Source: JABSOG01 sp041583135 (GTDB lineage: Bacteria > Pseudomonadota > Gammaproteobacteria > Enterobacterales > Alteromonadaceae). From it: a stretch of 24,962 nucleotides of DNA. Below the pieces are notes generated by a model, which worked only from the letters and a program-made list of their open reading frames with translations, was not told the DNA's origin and did not search any database. The stretch lies in contig JBFHGJ010000085.1 in the NCBI GenBank assembly GCA_041583135.1, positions 1 through 24,962 of the forward strand, read 5' to 3'. Of this stretch, positions 15,993 through 24,100 are shown piece after piece (the first letter of the stretch is position 1; the number at the start of each line of letters is the position of its first letter). The translations under genes and the position numbers were made by a program.

Positions 15993-17078
15993 TTAAAACT
16001 GTAGCAGTGCGGTTTCTATTGTCGCACCCGGCCCCATGGTGATCATCACCCCCAAGTCGCCTTTTTGTGTCGCGTTTTCTGCCAACAAACGCTCAAAGGA
16101 AAACAGAAACGAGCCGCTAGACACGTTGCCGAAATCCCGCAATACACTGGTGGTGTGGCGCACATCAAAAGTGCTCAAGCCAAGGTTGATTTTAATCGAA
16201 TCGATGACTTTCTTGCCGCCGGAGTGTATCACCCAGTGACGAATAGCCGACTTGCGCAAGTTGTTGGCGCTCAAAAGTCGCCCTACCGCTTCTTCGACGT
16301 TGGCACCGATAACATAGGGTACGTGCTTGCCCAAAAAGAAGCTGAATTTACCATGACTGTCGTCCCAGTCAAATTTCATCGCATCGAGTGAGTTCTCAAC
16401 GATATGACTGGCAAAGTCTACCACTGCCGGATGTTTGTCCTGTGCCTGCGCCGAATTACAGATCACCGCAGCGCACGCCGCCCCATCGCCAAACAGGCTG
16501 TTGACCACCGAAGTTTCGATTTTGCCGTCTTGCACATAAGCCGCCGAGCACATCTCGATACACAACACAATGGACAACTTACCCGGGTTGGCTTTGGCCC
16601 AACTGGTAGCGGCATTAAGGCCATTTAGCCCGGCATTGCAACCCATGCCGACGATATCCCAACGATTACAGTTGGCACGAAGGCCCAACTCCTGACCAAT
16701 CAGGGCACTGAGTCCCGGTGTCAAAAGGCCAGTAGAGGTGACACAGCATAAGCTGTGCACCTGATGCAGCTCGGCGCCGCAACTTTCAAGGCAACGTAGC
16801 AGCGCCTTAGAGCCGGTTTCAATCGCCGTTCTGCGATGTTTTGCCAAAAGCTGTCCTTGGGTTTCTCCTTGGGTTTGCGCCTCACCGGGTTCGGGCAAAG
16901 TCAAAAAGCGCCGCTCAATGGCGCTGCTCATATACATTTTGCGCGCCCGAACATCGGTGATATCGATTAAATCGAGCACCTCTTGCTGGCTATAGGCCGT
17001 CGGCGGCGTTGCCGTGCCAACCCCAATGATCTTGGTGAGGTTGGCATCGACACGATGGGCGATTGGTTGATCTATCAT
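15993..17078 (-). CDS. dpgA: DpgA, type III polyketide synthase (3,5-dihydroxyphenylacetyl-CoA synthase)
   Basis: DpgA condenses four malonyl-CoA units to the C8 skeleton of 3,5-dihydroxyphenylacetyl-CoA. This 361-residue chalcone-synthase-fold protein has the full triad: Cys147 in GMGCNAGLNGL, His285 in WVIHSGGKK and Asn318 in DFGNVSSGSFLF. The C-terminal GPGATIE is the usual type III PKS ending. GMGCNAGLNG is typical of the DpgA branch. Type III synthases are common in bacteria for alkylresorcinols and phloroglucinols, but the adjacent dpgB, dpgC and dpgD in conserved order fix the function. It starts at ATG 17078 with TAGGTAAG upstream, 24 bases after the dioxygenase stop. The enzyme is cytoplasmic and draws on the malonyl-CoA pool. 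Confidence 0.95.
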   Translation of the reverse strand: MIDQPIAHRVDANLTKIIGVGTATPPTAYSQQEVLDLIDITDVRARKMYMSSAIERRFLTLPEPGEAQTQGETQGQLLAKHRRTAIETGSKALLRCLESCGAELHQVHSLCCVTSTGLLTPGLSALIGQELGLRANCNRWDIVGMGCNAGLNGLNAATSWAKANPGKLSIVLCIEMCSAAYVQDGKIETSVVNSLFGDGAACAAVICNSAQAQDKHPAVVDFASHIVENSLDAMKFDWDDSHGKFSFFLGKHVPYVIGANVEEAVGRLLSANNLRKSAIRHWVIHSGGKKVIDSIKINLGLSTFDVRHTTSVLRDFGNVSSGSFLFSFERLLAENATQKGDLGVMITMGPGATIETALLQF

Positions 17079-17102
17079 ATAACTTACCTAAACTGCTGTT
17101 GG

Positions 17103-18131
17103 TTACGACTGATATACGTTGTCGTCGTTAAGCTGCTCACCACTGAGTAACACACATTGATGCTGCTTGATGTTGATATTCGAACCATCGATAAAGTCAC
17201 CAACCAATCTTGACGGATAAACCAAAGTATCCGAGGTGGTAACACGATAGTTGATGCCAAATCGGTCAAGGCCCGAGGTATTGCTCAGCGAACGATGCAT
17301 GGTGCGTTCAGGGAAAATCAGATACTGACCTTTTTTCATCTCGACCGTCATCAGATCTTTAGGATCGATATCAAATTCTTCGGTAATGGCCGCCTTCATC
17401 GTGGCAAACTTATCGGTGATCAGGGCTTTAAGCTCATCAAAGCTGGCGCTGTCGGTATCGACCTCATGTAAGAATTTTGACGAGTCGATATCCAATACCA
17501 GTTTTGAATCGTTGCAACGTGTGATCAGCGCCTGCTTATCCTCGATATCCAAAAACGGATCTTGCCAAAAGGCCGATTCGGTCATCGGGATCATATCAAT
17601 CGGATAACGGTGCAGATATGAGCCTTTGACAAATTGCATCGGTCCCATTTCCAAGGTCACATCTTGCATTGCCACCCAAATGGTGAGGTTCCAAAAACCG
17701 GTGGCCAAATTGCGCTTAGGCAACAAACTCGGCTTATCATTACCGATTTCTTCACCGTTAAACGCGCCCCACTCCTGATGCCATTCGATAGGACCGTCAC
17801 CGGGTCTTTTATAAAACACCTTTGAGCGCCATAAGATCAAATCTTCACCTAAGATCTGCTGGAGCTTGACACAAACCTCAGGGTGTTTCACCAATTCCAC
17901 CAGCGCCGGTTGCAACAAATGCCAATCACGCACCGAATAACGCCCATACAAGGGGTGGTCGCTCAAGCTTTTTACTGACTTAACCAAAGGCACGAACATA
18001 TCGTCCAACGCATCGTCGGACAAAGGAGAGTCGAACGGCCCCATCACCCCTTTTCTTTTGAAGTCAATCAGTTGCTCCTCACTCAGAGCTCCCGGTAGGC
18101 TCATTAGAGCAGAATTATTGTTAATTTCCAT
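17103..18131 (-). CDS. PhyH-type Fe(II)/2OG oxygenase related to SyrB2-like halogenases, with HxE motif
   Basis: This 342-residue member of the phytanoyl-CoA dioxygenase superfamily resembles the group that contains carrier-protein-dependent halogenases (SyrB2, CytC3). The segment LWRSKVFYKRPGDGPIEWHQ (100-119) matches the halogenase pattern up to the metal site. The third residue after the histidine then decides the chemistry. Halogenases have HxA or HxG, leaving room for chloride. Here it is His118-Gln-Glu120, a carboxylate ligand that predicts hydroxylation. The distal ligand His279 (RTMHRSLSNT) and Arg290 (DRFGINYR) complete the site. The gene lies 17 bases after the NRPS stop with AAAGGTAA before its ATG. 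It therefore probably acts on an aminoacyl residue held on a carrier domain of the synthetase. Confidence 0.88.
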   Translation of the reverse strand: MEINNNSALMSLPGALSEEQLIDFKRKGVMGPFDSPLSDDALDDMFVPLVKSVKSLSDHPLYGRYSVRDWHLLQPALVELVKHPEVCVKLQQILGEDLILWRSKVFYKRPGDGPIEWHQEWGAFNGEEIGNDKPSLLPKRNLATGFWNLTIWVAMQDVTLEMGPMQFVKGSYLHRYPIDMIPMTESAFWQDPFLDIEDKQALITRCNDSKLVLDIDSSKFLHEVDTDSASFDELKALITDKFATMKAAITEEFDIDPKDLMTVEMKKGQYLIFPERTMHRSLSNTSGLDRFGINYRVTTSDTLVYPSRLVGDFIDGSNINIKQHQCVLLSGEQLNDDNVYQS

Positions 18132-18148
18132 CGTGCTTTACCTTTAAT

Positions 18149-21100
18149 CTATTTTGATATCTTGAAATTGTGTTGTTGTTGCGCGCAATGAAGCGCCTTA
18201 CCTGCCGCTAAATCGGCTAGGTCTTGTTGAAATAACTCGATAACCTCCGTTAAACCTTGTGGCTTAAGCATGTTGTCATGTTCTACGCCGAGAACTTCAA
18301 CCGCGCTATGCTCACCTAGGCGTTCAAACCAGTCTTGGCAAAATTCAGTCTGTTGCTCGCGATAGCGACTGACAGCCAAGCGCGCGTTGTCTGCAAGCGG
18401 CCCTTTAAGTACAGGCCGTTTGGCGGCAAAGTAGTCAATCGCCGCCTTAAGATAAATCACCATATGCTCAGGGTTGGCAAACTCGCTAAGGCCAAGTCCG
18501 CTAAAGAACTCGACAACCCCCGATAGCTTGTCTTCATCGCTCTCACAGGCATTGACCATGGTATCGAAGCGCGTCATTTGTTCACAGGCGGTGTTACCAA
18601 AGACCATACGATAAAAGGCGCGCAAACCTTTGCCGGTACTGGCATAGGGGTCGGTTTGTGGAATGGCCGAATCGAGTACCGCAAGATAAGCGACCTGCTC
18701 ACCTGCGGCCTTTAATGCCATCGCCACATAGGCCGCAATTTGTCCGCCAGCCGACCAACCGGCCAAATAATAAGGCCCTTGCGGCTGCACCAGCTGCATT
18801 TGCTCGATATAAAACGCCGCCAGTTGCGGCATGTCGTCGAAACGAAACTCAAACTGCGACAAACAGGCGGCCTGCACGCCGTACAAATTGGCTTTATCGG
18901 CAATCGCTTGGGCCAGTGGATGATAGAGATCGGCACGGCCGAAAATAGGATGAAACGCAAATAGATTGATCTCGGCACGGTTGTCTGACAGCGCAATGAC
19001 ATTGCCAATCGCTTCGCTACCGACCTCATCGCTGCGTTTGGCGGCAAGGGCTTCGATACTCTGATATTCATAGATATCGTTGATACCCAACTGCCAATCA
19101 TGGTTTTGCGCCAACTCAAAGATCAAATTAAGCAACAACAACGAATGGCCGCCCAGTTCAAAGAAGTTGTCTTTGACCCCAATACTGCCTTGTGGCAACT
19201 CCAATACCTTAGCCCACACCTGTTGTAAAATACGCTCGTTGGCATTGCGCGGCGCGACAAACTCAGCTTTAAGCTCACGGCCGTTGGACTGCGCCAACGC
19301 CTTTTTGTCGATTTTACCGTTGGGTGTGCGCGGCCATTGCTCAACCACCACAAACTTGCTTGGCAACATATACTCACTCAAGCTGGCTTTAAGCTGTTGG
19401 CGTAAACCATCGCTAAAGCGACTGGTGAGATGAGTGACGTCTGAGTCAAGTTCAATGTATGCCACCAAAGACACCACCCCTTGTTCATTATCAAAGGTCG
19501 TCACCACCGCCTCGGCAATACCGTCACACTGAGATACGGCCCGTGCCACTTCTCCGAGTTCAACCCGATTACCGCGCACCTTGACCTGCGAGTCCAAACG
19601 ACCGGCAAACACCAAGGTGCCATCGGCCAAATAACGAGCACGGTCGCCGGTTTTATATAGCCGAGTCAGCCCACTACCAGGCAGTTCAACCTCAACAAAA
19701 CTCGATTGACTCAGCAGCGGTTGATTGTGATACCCCTGCGCCAAACCGACACCGGCAAAATAGACCTCACCAAGGGCGCCAAAAGGAGCCAAAGCAAGAC
19801 TCTCATCGAGCAGGTAAACCGCCATATTCTGAATCGGCCGACCCACCGGCATTTTGCCGTCAACCGCCGTAATATCATTGACCCTTTGATAGGTCGCCGT
19901 CATGGTCGTTTCGGTCGGACCATATTGATTGACCAGTTCAACCTCATTGCCGACGCGCTCAAATACCTTTTTGCTCAGCGCTTCACTTAGCGCCTCACCG
20001 CTACACAACACCAACCTTAAGGAGCTTAGGTTATGCTGTGGTTCAATCTGAGCGACCAAGGCATCGAGCATCGAAGGTACGATACTGGCAATACAACTGA
20101 CCTGATGGTATTCGATGGCCGCCAACATCGCTTTGGCATCTTTGCTGTTGTCGCGACTTAGCAGCACCACCGACGCGCCGTGACATAACGGGCCAAAGAT
20201 GTCGCGAACCGAGGCATCAAAAGCATAAGAAGCCAGTTGTAGCACTTTGTCCTTAGCACCCAACTGCCAAGTTTTGCCGATATAATCGAGGTAGTTGACT
20301 GCGCCGCGATGGTGACTTCTCACCCCTTTAGGCATCCCTGTCGAACCTGAGGTGTAAACGATATAAGCAAGGGCATCAGGGCTTATGGTGACATCAAGGT
20401 TGTCCAGTGGTTGCGCCGCAATCTGCGGTTTGACCTCCTTGGAGTCAATGCATTTGAGCGACTCGCCAAAGCCGAGCTTGGCCATACGCTCATCAAGACC
20501 GCTTTGACATAAGATAGTCGCAACGCCCGAGTCATTGACCACATGCTCAATGCGCAAAGGCGGCTGCGCCGCATCGATAGCCACATAGCAACCACCGACC
20601 TTAAGCACCGCCAACATCGCCTCAACCATCATATAGGAGCGCTCAAAACACAGCCCCACCACATCATTGGCCTTAACCCCTTGGCTAAGCAGATAGTGCG
20701 CCAAGCGGTTGGCCTTTTGATTCAGCTCACGATAGCTTTGCCCTTCGATGTTGCGGGCATCGAATATCAGCGCCGGGGCATCAGGCGTTGCTTCAACTTG
20801 CTGTTCAAACCACTGATGTAGACAAAGCTGCTGCGGGTATGGCTGCTCGGTTTGATTTAACGCAAACACCAAATGCTCAACTTCTGCTTTGCTCATCATA
20901 CTGAGCGCTTTGGTGCTGGATTGACTCGCTTGCTCTGAGGTTTGCGCCAAACTTGCCAGCAGCGTACACCAATGACCTGCCATGGTGCTTATCTGCTTGG
21001 CATCAAACAAAGCCAAGTCATAGGTCCACCCAAAGGTGATGCCACCTTCGGTATGTCTGGCATTGATATTGAGCTCGTATTTGGCCGCCACATGGGCCTC

Positions 21101-24100
21101 AGGCAAAGCGCTAAAGCGTAGTCTCTGCTGCGCTTTGAGCGGCCGCTCTTGGGTGTTGTTCATTCTAAATTGAATTTGAAACAGCGGTGAATACAAGGGA
21201 TTACGGGCCACCTTGCACTGTTCCACCAACTGCTCAAACGGCACATCCTGATTGGCCTGAGCCGCCAAATGCACCTCTTTGACATGATTGAGGTAATCGC
21301 TTAACTCACGCTCGGTGGTATCTAAGCGCAGCACCAAGGTATTGACAAAAAGACCAATCAAAGGTTCCAACTCGCCCTGCAATCGGTTGGCCACGGGCAA
21401 GCCCATCACAATATCGCGCGTGCCGCTATGACGGCCCAACACCAAGGCCAAGGTTCCTTGCAACAACATAAACAAGGTCATACCGTGCGCTTTCGCCAAC
21501 TGCTCTAATGCCGTGGCTGTCGCCTCATCGATTTGCGCTAAAACCTCCGCGCCGTCTCTCGGGTTGTCTGCCTGCCTTTCTCTGGCCAATGGCAGCGAAT
21601 GAACCAAAGGCGCCCCGGCCAACTGCTGCTGCCAGTAATCAAGCTGTAGCGGATAGATATCACTGCTCAGCAACTGGTTTTGCCACAGTGCATAGTCGCC
21701 ATACTGTAGGACCAACTCCGGCAAGCTATCTGGCCGGTTTTGCTCGATATCCTGATAGTGCGTCATAAATTCTTCAAATAGAAGCGCCATCGACCAACCG
21801 TCAGAGGCAATATGATGGATATTGAGCAGCAACACGCCGCAAGGTTCATCAATGCTATCGGGTTGAGTGAAGGCAAAATAGCTGCCCCTGACCATCAGAT
21901 CAGCGCTCAGATCAAAAGACTCGACACTATCGGCACTAAGGTGCTGCTTCACCACATTATCGCGAGCATCACCCGGCGGTAGAGCTATCTCAACCCGGCT
22001 TAGCTTAAAGTCATAGCTCGGAAGCATACGCTGCAAGGTCTGCTCGCCATCGACATAAAACACCGTACGCAACACATCATGACGAGCAATAATGCGCATC
22101 ATCGCCTGCTCGGCAATCTCTGGGCTAAACTCGCCGTAAACCGCAAAGGCGCTCGGCATATTATATTCAGGACTACGGCCTTGACGTTGATGGACAAACC
22201 ACAAGCGTTTTTGCCCAAACGAGGCGACAACCGGCATCGTTTTATCCCGCCCTGTGGCGACCACTTGCGGACGTAAATGACTGCTATCGCAGGTCAAGAT
22301 CTTGTGGGCTTGGGCCTTAATGGTAGTAGCGCTGAAAATATCGCGAATCGATAGCTCGCGAGCAAATTGCACTCTAATTTGCGCCACTAAACGGATCGCC
22401 AACAAACTGTGACCACCGCTGACAAAAAAGTCCGCCTCAGTGCTGATGCGTTCAGCGTCAAGCCCCAACAGGTTGGCCCAAATCGACACCAATTTGGCCT
22501 CGGTGCCGTTGACTGGCTCAACAATTGCGCCATCGATAGTACGCTCGGCAGGACTTGGTAGCGCCCTGCGGTCGATTTTGCCGTTGGCAGTCAAAGGCCA
22601 GCTTTGCAGTGGGACGACGGCACTTGGCATCATATATTCGGGCAACTGGCTAACAAGCGCGGCCTTGAGCGCTTCTTCGCTCTGCGTCGATACCACATAG
22701 GCCACGATTTGCTTCTCGCCGCTGCCATCAGTAAAGGTGCTCACCAGTGAGCTTTCAACAGCCTCAAGTTTATCGAGTTTTTGCTGTATTTCGCCAAGCT
22801 CAATCCTAAAGCCGCGAATTTTCACCTGACCATCACCACGGCCGACAAACAGCACTGCGCCGTCTTCTTTAAGTTTTACCGTATCGCCGCTGCGATAAAG
22901 TTTGCTATTAGCATCTGCGCCAAAGGTATCGTCTATAAACGCCTGCTGATTTAACTCAGGGCGATTTAGATAACCGATACCCACACCGCGCCCGCCAATC
23001 AACAACTCGCCACAAGCACCAAGGGGTGCGGGTTGACCATGTAGGTCTAGCACATAAGATTGGGTGCCCGGCAAAGAAAAGCCGATGGGCAACTGCTCTT
23101 GTGCCAGCAAGAGCTCGTTAACTTCACAGCCCATGGTATAAACCGTGGTTTCGGTCGGCCCATAGGTGTGCACCAAAGTCTGCGGACGGCCGTGCTCAAA
23201 AATATGTCTGATAGCACTCATATCGGCTTTGTCACCACCAAAGCTGAGCATCCGCAAACGGCTAAAGGCGCCACTTAGCGGCTCGGCATATTGGGTCAAA
23301 AGGCCGCTGGTCAGCTGCACCACAGTGACTTGATGTTGCGCCAAAAATGCCGCAAATGCCACTGGGTCAAGCAACACATCTGCGGCCACCAAAGCGATGG
23401 TTGCGCCATTACTCAGGGCTGACCACACCTCCCAGACCGACGCGTCAAAAGCCGGATTGGCTGCCCAGCTGACAATATCGTTCTGGGCGATTTTGGACAT
23501 TGGGTCGTCCATCACCAAATGGGTGACGTTTTTATGGGCTATCATCACCCCTTTAGGCTGACCGGTAGAGCCTGAGGTATAGCAAATATACGCCAGTGCA
23601 TCGACGCGGTTTGACGGAGCAATATTGTGCGGCGAAAAATCCATATATTGCGGCGATTGTTCAAATTCATCGAGGCAAACAAGGGTGCGGTTTTGGCTTA
23701 GCTCACAAGCCGGTAACCGCTCACTCAGTGCCAACATAGTCACGGCGCCGCTATCTTCCAAGATAAAACTCAAGCGCTCTAACGGCTGACTTAGATCAAG
23801 CGGTAAATAGGCACCACCGGCTTTAAGCACTGCCAACATCGCGGTTAAAAAGTGTTCACTGCGCGAAAGATAAAGTGCCACCACCTCACCTTTGCCTACC
23901 CCGGCACTTTGCAATTTGGCCGCCAGCCGATTGGCTTTGCTGTTTAACTCGGCATAACTCAAGTTTTGCCCAAGGCCTATGACCGCAAGCTTATCAGCTT
24001 GGCTTGCCGCCAAAGCTTCAAAGCGTTGATGCAACAGCACATCGGCACTTCGCTCGTAGTCATGTACATTGCGCTGATAAAGTACAAACTGACGCTCTTG

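Noticed and set aside
17103..18131. NRPS-linked halogenase
   Set aside because: Overall similarity suggests it, but the metal motif has Glu in place of Ala or Gly, leaving no site for chloride. A hydroxylase is the safer call.
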